Assembly (NCBI GenBank): GCA_041586735.1
Contig: JBFGZQ010000015.1
Coordinates: forward strand, 1-64,000
Direction: 5' to 3'
DNA length: 64,000 bases
Source: Motiliproteus sp041586735
Lineage (GTDB): Bacteria > Pseudomonadota > Gammaproteobacteria > Pseudomonadales > Balneatricaceae
Below, piece after piece: positions 26,698 to 35,991 of this stretch. A program made the translations under genes and the position numbers. Numbering within the stretch: position 1 is the stretch's first letter; each line of letters starts with the position of its first letter. Below the pieces are notes generated by a model. It was not told the DNA's origin and made no database searches. It was given only the letters and a program-made list of their open reading frames with translations.

Positions 26698-26917
26698 CTT
26701 GGCTGGCAGATTCTTTGCGAAAAGGTCTCTTATTTTTCTCGACTCCAATTTATTTTCGTACGGCTCAGTTGTTTTTAGCTGGGCTTGCTTCTTAGTCGTT
26801 TAGGTCATTACTTTTTTTCACTCATGTTGAGCCGCGCTAGGATTTAGCGAGGGGCCTCTATCTCCGCCACTCTGGGTTGGGTGCGGTGTCATTTTACAAC
26901 GCCATCACGATGTATAA

Positions 26918-26931
26918 TGAGTGACTAGTCA
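26918..26931. promoter_or_regulatory. Island operator copy 5
   Basis: TGAGTGACTAGTCA, which contains the perfect palindrome TGACTAGTCA. Confidence 0.6.
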
Positions 26932-26959
26932 GTTATAGATATTGACACTGCTCTTTTAC

Positions 26960-26973
26960 TGAGTGACTATTCA
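26960..26973. promoter_or_regulatory. Island operator copy 6
   Basis: TGAGTGACTATTCA, 12 bp downstream of -35 TTGACA, so it covers the -10. The same spacing occurs at copy 7. Confidence 0.7.
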
Positions 26974-27113
26974 GTCATTGCCTTTGGGTATGCGAAGGGT
27001 GGGCTGTATCGATTCTGCATCGAAGCATTCGGATGAGTTTACCGACTCCAAGCACGCAATATTGATACGCCTGATCCCATAATGATAAAAACAGCGCTAG
27101 TAATGGAGGATTT

Positions 27114-28751
27114 ATGAATTTACCCGGTGGTATTTCTTCAGCCCATACTGATCTATTTGCACAGTCGTTATTACCGGCAAGAGAGTTCTGGCCAGATTTT
27201 GATTTTTCGGCTGACCATCTTCGCCACTATCCCGACCAGATCAATGCCGTAGACGTGCTACTTGACGCTGCTGTTGAAGAAGGGGCAGGAGATAAGCCCG
27301 CGTATATCTATCAGGGCGTCACCTGGACCTATAGCTACTTGAAGGACCAAGCAGACCGGATCGCACGAGTGCTCGTTGAGGACTATGGGTTAGAGCCGGG
27401 TAACCGGGTGCTGCTGCGTTCTGCTAACACGCCAATGGTTATTGCCTGTTGGCTAGCGGTGCTCAAGGCCGGTGGTATTTGCGTATCTACCATGCCATTG
27501 CTGAGAGCGAGCGAACTCGGTTTTATCCTCGAACGGGTGAAGGTGCGTTTTGCCCTTTGTGACAGTTCGCTGAGCGAGGATATGGAAACAGCAAAGGGGC
27601 TGTCATCCAGTCTGGAGAAGATTCTGTACTTTAGCTCTTCTGGTCAGGGAGGGGATGAACAAGCGGAACTAGATCAGCGCATGGCCGAAAAGCCTGTGGG
27701 CTTCAATAATGTTAAAACCTCTGCCGATGATATAGCATTAATCGTTTTTACCTCAGGATCCACCGGGCAGCCTAAAGCGGCCGCGCAGTTTCATCGTGAT
27801 ATTTTGGCTGTAAGTGATAGCGTGCCGCTGGCGTATCCTATCGCTGCGGATGATGTTATCTGTGGGTCGCCGATATATTCCTTTACCTATGGACTGGCTG
27901 CTTTCATTCTTTATCCGTTGCGTTATCGTGCCTGTGCCGTCTTGACTCCAGCCAAACCGGAACTGTTGTTAGAGGCCATCGAAAAGCACAAAGTGACGAA
28001 TCTTCTCGCGGTACCAACGACGCTGAATTCAATGCTTAAAATTATTGACAACTATGACACCAGTAGCCTGAAACGTTGTACCTCGGCGGGTGAGCATCTG
28101 CCGTTAACCTTGTGGGAGATGTGGCTGGATAAGATCGGTATACGGATTGTTAACGGCGTGGGTGCCACCGAGTTTATGGCTCATTTTCTGTCGGATAACG
28201 AGGCGGTAGTGAGGCCTGGTTCGGCAGGGCTTCCCGTACCGGGCTATACAATTAAAATTGTAGACCCGTTGGGTAACGAAGTCCCTAGAGGAGAGGGCGG
28301 TTTGATCGCGATCAAGGGGCCTACAGGTTGTCGCTACTTGGACGACGAAGATCGTCAAAGAGGGTTCGTCCGTGATGGATGGAATATTCCTAGTGACTTG
28401 TTTAAACAGGATGAGGACGGGTATTTCTGGTACTTGTCGCGCGCAGACGACATGATTATTTCGTCGGGTTACAATATTTCCCCCCAAGAGGTTGAGCACA
28501 GTATTTTACAGCATCCTCTGGTTACTGAATGCGCGGTGGTGGGTATCCCTGATGCAGATAGAGGAAAGTTGGTGCGCGCCTGCGTGGTGTTGAAAAATTC
28601 AGCCTTAGAAACCGATGAAACCGTAAAATCTATACAGGAGTTCGTTAAGGCGGATATCGCCCCCTACAAATATCCGCGTGATATCTGCTTTTTTGACGAA
28701 TTGCCTCGAACCCCTACAGGGAAAATACAGCGCTTTAGACTACTCGAATAG
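27114..28751 (+). CDS. Benzoate/2-aminobenzoate-CoA ligase-like AMP-forming enzyme
   Basis: An acyl-adenylate-forming CoA ligase of 545 residues. Seen: P-loop-like FTSGSTGQPKAA near 221-232, the NGVGATEF core motif near 346, the YLSRADDMIISSGYNISPQEVE hinge near 440-461, and the C-terminal PRTPTGKIQR, with the catalytic Lys near 538 that Pat enzymes acetylate in homologues. The start MNLPGG and overall form recall 2-aminobenzoate-CoA and benzoate-CoA ligases. AATGGAGG lies just before the ATG. It should commit the imported acid to the pathway. Exact acid unknown: the absence of any ring oxygenase in the window argues against simple benzoate or aminobenzoate use. Confidence 0.86.
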   Translation: MNLPGGISSAHTDLFAQSLLPAREFWPDFDFSADHLRHYPDQINAVDVLLDAAVEEGAGDKPAYIYQGVTWTYSYLKDQADRIARVLVEDYGLEPGNRVLLRSANTPMVIACWLAVLKAGGICVSTMPLLRASELGFILERVKVRFALCDSSLSEDMETAKGLSSSLEKILYFSSSGQGGDEQAELDQRMAEKPVGFNNVKTSADDIALIVFTSGSTGQPKAAAQFHRDILAVSDSVPLAYPIAADDVICGSPIYSFTYGLAAFILYPLRYRACAVLTPAKPELLLEAIEKHKVTNLLAVPTTLNSMLKIIDNYDTSSLKRCTSAGEHLPLTLWEMWLDKIGIRIVNGVGATEFMAHFLSDNEAVVRPGSAGLPVPGYTIKIVDPLGNEVPRGEGGLIAIKGPTGCRYLDDEDRQRGFVRDGWNIPSDLFKQDEDGYFWYLSRADDMIISSGYNISPQEVEHSILQHPLVTECAVVGIPDADRGKLVRACVVLKNSALETDETVKSIQEFVKADIAPYKYPRDICFFDELPRTPTGKIQRFRLLE

Positions 28752-28758
28752 TGGTTTT

Positions 28759-28794
28759 GGAGGTGGCTTCAAAGGTGGCTTCAAGGGTCACTTC
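28759..28794. repeat. 12-bp tandem repeat after the ligase gene
   Basis: Three units of AAAGGTGGCTTC type directly behind the ligase stop codon, in the convergent gap to the esterase gene. Confidence 0.6.
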
Positions 28795-28825
28795 GAGCCG
28801 CCTATTGCGAGCGGCCCGAGTGGCA

Positions 28826-29803
28826 TCAGCTAGGGGTTGATGCCTTGGACTGCTGGGCGTCGGTAAAGGCTTGGCGCAGTGTTGAGCTGATCATATGTAG
28901 CGCCTGATGAGCCAACGACAGCACCCCTCCCATGCTGATGAAACCGTGTAGGGTACCCTCGAAGCAGTGATAGTGGATGGGAACGCCAGAGTCTTTTAGG
29001 CTGTCGGCATAGTGTTTGCCCTCATCCCGCAGCGGATCAAGACCCGCAGTTATTACTAAGGCTGGTGGCAGACCGGTCAAATTGCGCTCTCTTATAGGTG
29101 CAGCTCGGGGCTCAGTCGCCGCTGCTCCAGGACCAAAATATTGTCGAGTGAACCAGTCGATAGTCTCTCTCTCGACGGGAAACATCTGTGCGTAGGTCTC
29201 CCTTGATGGGTATAATTGTGCAAGCTCATTGCCGCCTTGGTCAAGGCAGGGGTAGATAAGCACTTGATGCACTAGCTTGTACTTGTTTCGCTGCTGCGCC
29301 ACGAACGCGGCCAGAGTACCACCAGCACTATCGCCAGCAACGGCGATTCGACTTGGATCTCCGCCATGGACAGCAATGTTTTGTGTTACCCAGTCCATGG
29401 CTGCGCAAGAATCCTCCACGGCAGCGGGGTAGCGGTGTTCGGGTGCCAGACGGTAGTCCACGGAAACCACTAAGCATTGAGCTCCCCGACATAGTGCACG
29501 ACACAAGTTATCGTAGCTTTCCAGTCCGCCGAAGACGAAGCCTCCGCCATGAAAAAATACCAACACCGGGCTCTGTGAGTGATCGCCACCCGGTGGCCAA
29601 TAGAGGCGCAAAGGCAACTCTCCACCAGGGCCAGGAATGGCGATATCTTTACAGGCTCCCACTTCAGAAGGAAGGATATCGGCTTTTTTGGAACGCAGGT
29701 CGAATTGGCGCCGCCCCTCGGCGGGAGGGTATGCGATGAGCGGGGGAAGCTCGGCCCCGGCTAACCATTCCAAAAAGGCTTGAGTCTCGGGGTCTTGGTA
29801 CAT
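28826..29803 (-). CDS. Alpha/beta hydrolase, HSL-type esterase
   Basis: A 325-residue hydrolase of the hormone-sensitive-lipase group: oxyanion motif HGGGFVFGG near 80, nucleophile GDSAGGTLAA near 155, Asp in GLDPLRDEGKHYAD near 253, and His in GTLHGF near 286. A minus-strand -35 TTGACA (29981-29976) with TAAAAA 17 bp on lies upstream. It could free the carboxylic acid from an ester or lactone before CoA activation. No operator copy was found at its promoter. Confidence 0.85.
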   Translation of the reverse strand: MYQDPETQAFLEWLAGAELPPLIAYPPAEGRRQFDLRSKKADILPSEVGACKDIAIPGPGGELPLRLYWPPGGDHSQSPVLVFFHGGGFVFGGLESYDNLCRALCRGAQCLVVSVDYRLAPEHRYPAAVEDSCAAMDWVTQNIAVHGGDPSRIAVAGDSAGGTLAAFVAQQRNKYKLVHQVLIYPCLDQGGNELAQLYPSRETYAQMFPVERETIDWFTRQYFGPGAAATEPRAAPIRERNLTGLPPALVITAGLDPLRDEGKHYADSLKDSGVPIHYHCFEGTLHGFISMGGVLSLAHQALHMISSTLRQAFTDAQQSKASTPS

Positions 29804-30078
29804 CAGGTTGTTTCCTTACTTAATCGTCACGGTGAAGGGCTAAGCTCCGATAACTGTTGACGATCGAGCCCATAACCGGGCTGCTCGGATTACAGGTTTT
29901 GAGGGGTCTCTCAAATCACAGTAAATAACAGCGCTAAGAGTAAATCAGACACTTTTTAGCGACTCAGGGAACCGCTGTCAAATAGGTTTCTCTGTCTGCA
30001 AAATGGCTGCAGGGCGCAGCTCTAGGAGTGCTGCACCGATAGTTGACCGATAGTTGCGCCACTGACGCCACGGTTGTA
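29804..30078. other. Intergenic region with an 11-bp direct repeat
   Basis: No gene. ACCGATAGTTG occurs twice head to tail at 30035-30056. A possible minus-strand promoter for the esterase lies at 29953-29981. Confidence 0.4.
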
Positions 30079-31620
30079 TCACTCCTCATAAAGCAGCGAG
30101 ATATTGAGTTTGCTGCGTCTCGATAGCCAAGCGCTGGCTCGGTATCGAGGATCTTTGTAGGCGTCGTAGAGATTTTCCAAAATGGTCAGAATACGCCCCG
30201 TTCCCAGCGAGTCCCCCCAGGCTAGTGGCCCCTTGGGATAGCCGAGTCCAAGCCGCACGGCATTGTCTATATCAACAGGGGTTGCGATGCGTTGCTGGGC
30301 CAGTTCGCAGCCTACATTGACGATATTGGCCAGTACCCGCTGGGCGATAAAACCGGCGCTTTCGCGGATCAGCAGTGCGGGCACTCCGTCACGTGTGAAT
30401 AGCTGGTGAGCGGCTTGCCGGATCGATGTCGAGGTGATCGGTGTGGGCATCAAGGTGCGTAGCCGGTTAAGATCGTAGAGTATATCGATGGCAATTACCT
30501 GACGAGGATTGACCCCCAGTGCTAGTGCCGCTGAGGTGGCATCGGCTCCCAAGGGAGAGAGCAAGCATAGTGAGTCGGGAGCCGGTGAGCGCCCCGGATC
30601 CAGCTCACCCCCCAGCGCTGTTACCAGATCGCTCAACATCTTGTGAGCGTTCGGCTCCTCAGGGTTTACCCAGATGGCGGGTGCCGCGGCCTTAGGGGCT
30701 TCTTGTAGGGGGGCAGTTAGCTGGTTATTACCATCGTAGCGGTAGAATCCCTTGCCTACTTTGCGTCCCAGCAACCCTGCTTCTAACCGCTGACGAACCA
30801 TTGGAGTAGGACGATAGCGTGGCTCGTGGTAGAACTGTTGGTAGATCGTCTCCATGACTGGGAGCGAAACGTCTAGGCCGGTGAGATCCATTAGCTCAAA
30901 TGGCCCTAAGCGAAAGCCCACACCATCCCTGAGAATAGCGTCGATGGTTTGGAAGTCAGCGATTCCTTCACTCTCTATCCGCAACGACTCGCTGATCATC
31001 CCTCGTCCTGCGTGGTTGACTACAAACCCGGGTGTATCCTTGGCTAGCACTGGAGTATGTCCCATCTGCTCGGCCAGTGATGTCAGCGTTTGGGTGACCC
31101 AGAGCTCGGTCTGAACCCCAGCGATCACTTCGATCAACTTCATCAGCGGCACGGGGTTAAAGCAGTGAAATCCGGCAACCCGTTCGGGGCGTGTGCAGGT
31201 AGCCGCGATGGAGGTCACTGAGAGTGACGAGGTGTTGGTGGCCAGAATACAGCGCTCTGACACGACCGCCTCTAATGATTTCAGTAATTCCTGTTTGGCA
31301 TCCAGACGCTCGATGATGGCTTCGACCACTGCAGCGCAGCAGGAGAATGCCTCCAGGCTCGTCGAGCAGGTGATACGTGCCAGGGTCGCTTTGGATTCGG
31401 CAGGGGTCAGCTTTCCCTTGCTCACCAGACGTTCGAATATCTCGCGGAGGGACCCGATGGCTTGGTCCATCGCAGCTTGGTTGGCATCGAAGAGTATCAC
31501 CTCGATACCTGCCTGTGCTGCGATCTGGACAATACCTCGGCCCATCACGCCCGCGCCGACGACACCCAGCTTCGCGCTGGGTTGCCAGATTACGGATTGA
31601 CGCTGTTGTTGATCTAGCAT
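30079..31620 (-). CDS. Two-domain 3-hydroxyacyl-CoA dehydrogenase (PaaH-like)
   Basis: A 513-residue NAD-dependent dehydrogenase. Seen: Rossmann GVVGAGVMGRGIVQIAAQAG near 17-36, the catalytic His in the family's AGFHCFNPVPLMKLIEV near 152-168, and two C-terminal HCDH domains (about 200-300 and 395-500), the second with a KGPLAWGD motif. The long form is typical of PaaH, which oxidises 3-hydroxyadipyl-CoA. The ATG at 31620 overlaps the end of the preceding gene region by a 4-nt gap and is preferred over 31668, which lies inside it. It implies that a dicarboxylyl-CoA may appear after ring opening. No thiolase is seen nearby. Confidence 0.87.
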   Translation of the reverse strand: MLDQQQRQSVIWQPSAKLGVVGAGVMGRGIVQIAAQAGIEVILFDANQAAMDQAIGSLREIFERLVSKGKLTPAESKATLARITCSTSLEAFSCCAAVVEAIIERLDAKQELLKSLEAVVSERCILATNTSSLSVTSIAATCTRPERVAGFHCFNPVPLMKLIEVIAGVQTELWVTQTLTSLAEQMGHTPVLAKDTPGFVVNHAGRGMISESLRIESEGIADFQTIDAILRDGVGFRLGPFELMDLTGLDVSLPVMETIYQQFYHEPRYRPTPMVRQRLEAGLLGRKVGKGFYRYDGNNQLTAPLQEAPKAAAPAIWVNPEEPNAHKMLSDLVTALGGELDPGRSPAPDSLCLLSPLGADATSAALALGVNPRQVIAIDILYDLNRLRTLMPTPITSTSIRQAAHQLFTRDGVPALLIRESAGFIAQRVLANIVNVGCELAQQRIATPVDIDNAVRLGLGYPKGPLAWGDSLGTGRILTILENLYDAYKDPRYRASAWLSRRSKLNISLLYEE

Positions 31621-31624
31621 AGTG

Positions 31625-32395
31625 CTACTTCCCCTTATAAACGGGTCTGCGTTTTTCGAGGAAAGCATTCATTCCCTCAGTCTGGTCAGCGGTGGCAAAC
31701 AGTAGCTGGAATGCTTTTCGCTCCAGTGCCATCGCCTGATCGAGAGGAATATCCTGGCCCATCATCACCACCTCCTTTATCTGGGCGACAGCCAGTGGCG
31801 GCATACGCGAGATATGGGTGGCCATCTTCAAGGCCTGCTCCAGTACCTGATCATCGGCCACTACCATCGAACAGAGCCCCATGGATTGGGCATCGCGTGC
31901 GGAGATAGCATCGCCGGTCAATAGCAGGCGCATGGCGTTGTACTTGCCGACGGCCCGTACCAGGCGTTGGGTGCCCCCCGCACCCGGCATGATGCCCACT
32001 TTGATCTCCGGTTGAGAAAACTGGGCGCTCTCTCCGGCAATGATAATGTCGGCGTGCATCGCCAGTTCGCAGCCTCCGCCAAAGGCGTAGCCATTGACGG
32101 CGGCGATGACCGGCTTGGTGCAGTTGGCGATCGCTTGCCACAGCAGGTGAGTCTTGCGCAGCATCATATCCAGGGCGCTACGGGGAGCCAGGTCGACCAG
32201 GTCTGCGCCGGCGGCGAACGCTTGCTGATCGCCGGTGACCACCACGCAGCGCACCGCATCATCGTTGCTCAGTTGCGTAAAATAGTGGGCAAGCTGCTCG
32301 CGAACCGCCATGTTAAGCGCGTTTTTCTGCTCGGGGCGGTTGATGCGTACAATGGCCACTTCGTTGGAGTACTGTTCAAGAACAACTTCATTCAT
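31625..32395 (-). CDS. Enoyl-CoA hydratase (PaaF-like)
   Basis: A 256-residue hydratase with intact catalytic features: AFAAGADLVDL near 63, GYAFGGGCELAMHAD with the first Glu, and PEIKVGIMPGAGGTQRLVRA with the second. It ends in the familiar FLEKRRPVYKGK. The form is close to PaaF (2,3-dehydroadipyl-CoA hydratase). The start could be 32395 or 32407; CATAGGAGG-type context upstream is compatible with either. It is directly before the PaaH-like gene and behind another hydratase-family gene. Confidence 0.87.
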   Translation of the reverse strand: MNEVVLEQYSNEVAIVRINRPEQKNALNMAVREQLAHYFTQLSNDDAVRCVVVTGDQQAFAAGADLVDLAPRSALDMMLRKTHLLWQAIANCTKPVIAAVNGYAFGGGCELAMHADIIIAGESAQFSQPEIKVGIMPGAGGTQRLVRAVGKYNAMRLLLTGDAISARDAQSMGLCSMVVADDQVLEQALKMATHISRMPPLAVAQIKEVVMMGQDIPLDQAMALERKAFQLLFATADQTEGMNAFLEKRRPVYKGK

Positions 32396-32485
32396 AGGAG
32401 GCGTCACTCTGAAGGGGGCGGATCGATTCTGTCAAAATGCAAGGAGCGGATTGTCGTGAATGATTCGTAGCTCGGGTCAGTCTTG

Positions 32486-33244
32486 TTAGCCTGCTTTGTC
32501 TAGGAAACGCCGAACAATCTCTTGAGATATGGGGTTTTCGTAGAGCTGCAGGGTCCCCTCTAGCTCGATGGCATAGCCGTCGGCTTCGGGGTTGAGTGCG
32601 CTATCGATGCACCGTTTGCACTCTTTGATGGCGTCCTGGGGGATTTTGGCTACTCTTGCTAACAATCCCGAAACCAGATCTTCCAGCTGATCTTGGTGCG
32701 CTACCCAATGGACAGCACCGAGTTTGGCGGATTGAGTTCCATCTAATATCTCAGCCGTGAGGATCATTCTGCGGGCGATGGCACTGCCACAAAGCAGGGT
32801 GAGCCGCTGTGTGCCGCCAGCGCCAGGGAGTAAACCCAGTTTGGCTTCCGGAAGCCCGATCTTGGCAGTATCGGTGGCCACCCGAATGTCACAGGCCAGC
32901 GCCAGTTCAAATCCACCACCCAGCGCAGCCCCTTCGATCTGTGCCACCGTCACCATGGGCAGGGCTTCGATGCGGGCAAACACTCGCTGCATCTTCGCGG
33001 CCAGTTCGACCATCTGCCGCCGTCCTGATTCACTGGCAAAGCGGCTACGCATCACCTCAAGATCGGCACCAGCGCAGAACACCTTCTCGGTGCTGCGAAT
33101 CAGCAGGGCCGATAGGCTGGGGTTCTGTTCTACCTCATCCAGTACAGAGTCAAACCGGTCGATCCACTCGTCGCTGATGGCATTTACAGGGGATCGGGAC
33201 ATCGTCGCAGTGGCTACCGAGCCGTCTAGGGTCAATGAAATCAT
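32486..33244 (-). CDS. Enoyl-CoA hydratase/isomerase family protein
   Basis: A crotonase-fold protein of about 252 residues. FCAGADLEVM near 54, GAALGGGFELALACD near 98 and PEAKLGLLPGAGGTQRLT near 125 give both glutamates, so hydratase activity is credible. The start is uncertain: ATG at 33244 fits the family's N-terminus; the frame stays open to 33313. First gene of the leftward unit with the PaaF- and PaaH-like genes, under operator copy 7. It is the third crotonase-fold gene of the island, so one may act as ring hydrolase or isomerase. Confidence 0.84.
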   Translation of the reverse strand: MISLTLDGSVATATMSRSPVNAISDEWIDRFDSVLDEVEQNPSLSALLIRSTEKVFCAGADLEVMRSRFASESGRRQMVELAAKMQRVFARIEALPMVTVAQIEGAALGGGFELALACDIRVATDTAKIGLPEAKLGLLPGAGGTQRLTLLCGSAIARRMILTAEILDGTQSAKLGAVHWVAHQDQLEDLVSGLLARVAKIPQDAIKECKRCIDSALNPEADGYAIELEGTLQLYENPISQEIVRRFLDKAG

Positions 33245-33371
33245 GGTTGTGTTCACTCTTTTGGTTGATTTCGGACTACCGGTAATCGGCTCTTCCTTAC
33301 GGGGTAAGGTCACTGATCAGCGGGTACGAGGTAGAGAAATTTAGAGTCATTGATGCTCTGTATTAACTGAC

Positions 33372-33403
33372 TGAATGATCACTCATTTAAAAAACGTTGT
33401 CAA
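33372..33403 (-). promoter_or_regulatory. Leftward promoter with island operator copy 7
   Basis: Minus-strand -35 TTGACA (33403-33398), 17-bp spacer, -10-like GATCAT. The operator TGAATGATCACTCA (33372-33385) covers the -10, 12 bp after the -35, as at copy 6. Confidence 0.7.
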
Positions 33404-33568
33404 TCTTCGACCCCTTGCAGTCAGGGACAGGCTTTCTCTAAGCAGGGGCAATTGAGAGTAGCGGTGCCGAATGGGGCCATTCGGCAAATGCGCTTATGGA
33501 ATTATTTAGTAATAAAAAACCTCCTCATCGTGATTTGACCACCGCTCCCTTTCTTGCTCACACAATGA

Positions 33569-34075
33569 CTATGTGTTGCTTGTTTCAGTAGAACTCAAAG
33601 GCACAATCAGCACCGGGCGGTCGCTACGCATCAATACCTGATGGGCGGTAGACCCGATTACCAGTTGGCTAAGCGTCGAGTGGGTTCGCGAGCCCATCAC
33701 AATCAAATCGGCATTAATCTCCTTGGCCACCGCCAGTATCTGCTCCACCGGTTTGCCCTGCTCGATGCGGCATTGCGGCCGCCCCTGCGATAGATGAAAG
33801 TCAGCCGGCAACTCTTCGGCTCTAAACTTTTCGATGCGTGTATTGATCTCCTTACGGATAGTTTCGACACCATTGAGCTGCATTACTTTCAGCTGATCTT
33901 CAGTCATATAACCGCTGATCATCATCTCTGCCGTCTGTCCTAGAGGCTTGATGGCGTGCATGTAGGTCAGCTTGGCGTTGTTGCTGTCAGCCAGGGTGAC
34001 CGCCATGCGAAAGCTCTTGCGGGAATCGGGACCGAAGTCGGAAGCGTAAAGAATGCAATCAATTTTATTTAACAT
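33569..34075 (-). CDS. Universal stress protein (UspA family) of the TRAP operon
   Basis: A 168-residue UspA-fold protein. Seen: the N-terminal DCILYASDFGPDSRKSFRMAV strand-helix and the ATP-binding-type GSRTHSTLSQLVIGSTAHQVLMRSDRPVLIVP (G-2x-G-9x-G-S/T form). It is the last gene after dctM (70-bp gap). The arrangement recalls teaABCD of Halomonas elongata, where the UspA-like TeaD binds ATP and tunes the TRAP transporter. A similar control role is inferred here. Confidence 0.83.
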   Translation of the reverse strand: MLNKIDCILYASDFGPDSRKSFRMAVTLADSNNAKLTYMHAIKPLGQTAEMMISGYMTEDQLKVMQLNGVETIRKEINTRIEKFRAEELPADFHLSQGRPQCRIEQGKPVEQILAVAKEINADLIVMGSRTHSTLSQLVIGSTAHQVLMRSDRPVLIVPLSSTETSNT

Positions 34076-34145
34076 AACAAGATTCCTCTACCGGTGTGCT
34101 TGGCAGGCCACCGGTGGTGAGTTGATAGGCCTTTTTCACTCCTGC

Positions 34146-35432
34146 CTAGATCAGTGCTAGTGCCAAGGAGGGGAACAGGATAATCAGTGCCAAGCGCACG
34201 ATATCCGACAGCACAAAAGGGAGCACTCCTTTGAAGATCACTCCGATGGGTATCTGCGGTGCCACGCTCTTAATCACAAACACGTTCATTCCCACCGGCG
34301 GTGTGATCAGTCCTAACTCCACGGTGATCACCGCCACTATACCGAACCAGATTGGGTCGTAACCCGCCTCGACAATCAGAGGGAACACCACCGGCACCGT
34401 TAGCAGCAACATCGCCAAGCTATCCATTACGCAGCCTAACAGGATAAATAGCACCAATACGGCGCCCAGCACCGCGTAGGGGGGCAACCCCATGCCACCC
34501 ACCAACTCGGCCAAATAGAACGAAATCCGCGATACCGACAGGAAGTAACCGAAGATCTCGGCGCCGATAATCATAAAGAAGATCATCGCCGAGAGTTTTA
34601 GGGTCTCATCCACTGCATCCAAAAATCCGGCCATGCGCATACCGCGTAGAAACGCGATTACCATAGCCACGAAGGCGCCGATGGCAGCAGCCTCGGTGGG
34701 AGTAAATATCCCCATATAGATGCCGCCGATAATGATCGCAAACACCAGCATAAAGGGGCCGAAACCGGCCATGCCTATAATTTTCTCCATCCAAGTGGTG
34801 GAGACTCCTTCTCTGGCTAGACTTGGATTGAGGTGCACTAGAATAGCGATCGTGGCGCAGTAGAGCCCTAGCCCCAGCAGGCCAGGAATTACCCCGGCCA
34901 TAAACATCTTGCCCACCGACTGCTCGGTAATCAGCGCATAGAGCAGCAGTGCGATACTGGGGGGGATCATGATCCCAAGAGTGCCCCCGGCGGCCAAAGT
35001 GCCGGTGGCGAGGGAGTCCGCGTAACCATGTTTTTTCATCTCCGGTAACGCCACCCGCGACATACTGGCCGCGGTGGCCACCGAAGAGCCGGATATGGCC
35101 GAAAAAGTTCCGCAGGCGATGACTGAGGCCAGCGCCATGCCACCACTCCAACCACCAAACAGCGACCGAGCGGCGCTGAACAGTTCGCTAGACATTCGCG
35201 CTTTGGAGGCAAATACCCCCATCAGAATAAACATGGGAATCGGACTGAAGCTGTAATTACTGAGGGTCTCGAAAGGCCCAGATTCAAGGATCGACAACGC
35301 GGGTTGAAAGGCGACGATCCAGGTAAATCCTAGCAGCCCAGTCAGAGCAAGGGCCAGGGCGATGGGGCAGCGCAAGGCGATAAATACCAGCATGCCGGCC
35401 ATGCAGATCAAGCCGATAACAGGAGCACTCAT
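34146..35432 (-). CDS. dctM: TRAP transporter large permease (DctM type)
   Basis: A 428-residue, roughly twelve-segment membrane protein with the family's GTFSAISGSSVATAASMSRVALPEM near 108-132 and LAAGGTLGIMIPPSIALLLYA near 146. It provides the sodium-driven translocation pathway. Its start overlaps the dctQ stop by 4 nt (ATGA), so translation is coupled. Inner membrane. Confidence 0.93.
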   Translation of the reverse strand: MSAPVIGLICMAGMLVFIALRCPIALALALTGLLGFTWIVAFQPALSILESGPFETLSNYSFSPIPMFILMGVFASKARMSSELFSAARSLFGGWSGGMALASVIACGTFSAISGSSVATAASMSRVALPEMKKHGYADSLATGTLAAGGTLGIMIPPSIALLLYALITEQSVGKMFMAGVIPGLLGLGLYCATIAILVHLNPSLAREGVSTTWMEKIIGMAGFGPFMLVFAIIIGGIYMGIFTPTEAAAIGAFVAMVIAFLRGMRMAGFLDAVDETLKLSAMIFFMIIGAEIFGYFLSVSRISFYLAELVGGMGLPPYAVLGAVLVLFILLGCVMDSLAMLLLTVPVVFPLIVEAGYDPIWFGIVAVITVELGLITPPVGMNVFVIKSVAPQIPIGVIFKGVLPFVLSDIVRLALIILFPSLALALI

Positions 35433-35980
35433 GAGACATCTCCGTTGGTGAGTAAGACATGACTCGGGTTAGATTCTGGAGTCCGGCCAGGCACTAGCGC
35501 CTGCACACTGACCAACAGGCTGCGCAGCCCCAATACGGCGGTGGCGAAGCAGGCCAGCAGATAGAGATGGGACATCGGTATCTGCAGGTCCTGGGTGGTT
35601 TCTAAGCTAGATAGCGCCTCCTGGTAAGCATGATAAAAACGCCAACTCATCGCCAGCCCCAGTGCGGCAAAGCCCAGCGTATAGAGGCTGCTGACTAGAC
35701 GATCGACCGTTTGGGATATGTTTTGGGTAAACAGGTCGACAACGACCTGGCCTTTATTGACGCTATGGGGCAGCGAAAACAGGATGCAGAACAGCAGTCC
35801 GAAACTAACCAACTCGATACCACCGAGAAAGGTCAAATCGAACTCTCCACTACTGACTGAAAACAGAGTACGGGTGGCCACATCGACCACCACTAAAGTC
35901 ATCATCAGGATGAGCAGCAAGCCGCTCACCCTGTGCATCCAGTGCGCCATCGAATCGACTGTGTTACTGAATAATCGCAT
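35429..35980 (-). CDS. dctQ: TRAP transporter small permease (DctQ type)
   Basis: A 183-residue protein with four hydrophobic segments (about 15-38, 50-70, 92-112, 132-155), the usual DctQ plan. It starts 11 bp after dctP and partners DctM in the membrane. Confidence 0.88.
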   Translation of the reverse strand: MRLFSNTVDSMAHWMHRVSGLLLILMMTLVVVDVATRTLFSVSSGEFDLTFLGGIELVSFGLLFCILFSLPHSVNKGQVVVDLFTQNISQTVDRLVSSLYTLGFAALGLAMSWRFYHAYQEALSSLETTQDLQIPMSHLYLLACFATAVLGLRSLLVSVQALVPGRTPESNPSHVLLTNGDVS

Positions 35981-35991
35981 GATAATACCCT

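Larger units (their letters stand above)
26698..27113. other. Intergenic region before the CoA ligase
   Basis: No gene seen. It holds two operator copies and a promoter with -35 TTGACA at 26942-26947 and a -10-like GACTAT 17 bp on, inside operator copy 6. Confidence 0.55.

Noticed and set aside
27114..28751. Assignment of the ligase as a true 2-aminobenzoate-CoA ligase
   Set aside because: The partner 2-aminobenzoyl-CoA monooxygenase/reductase is absent from the window, so only family-level naming is justified.
32757..33344. 195-codon open frame opposite the hydratase-family gene and operator copy 7
   Set aside because: It runs antisense through a conserved crotonase-fold gene and has no ribosome site.
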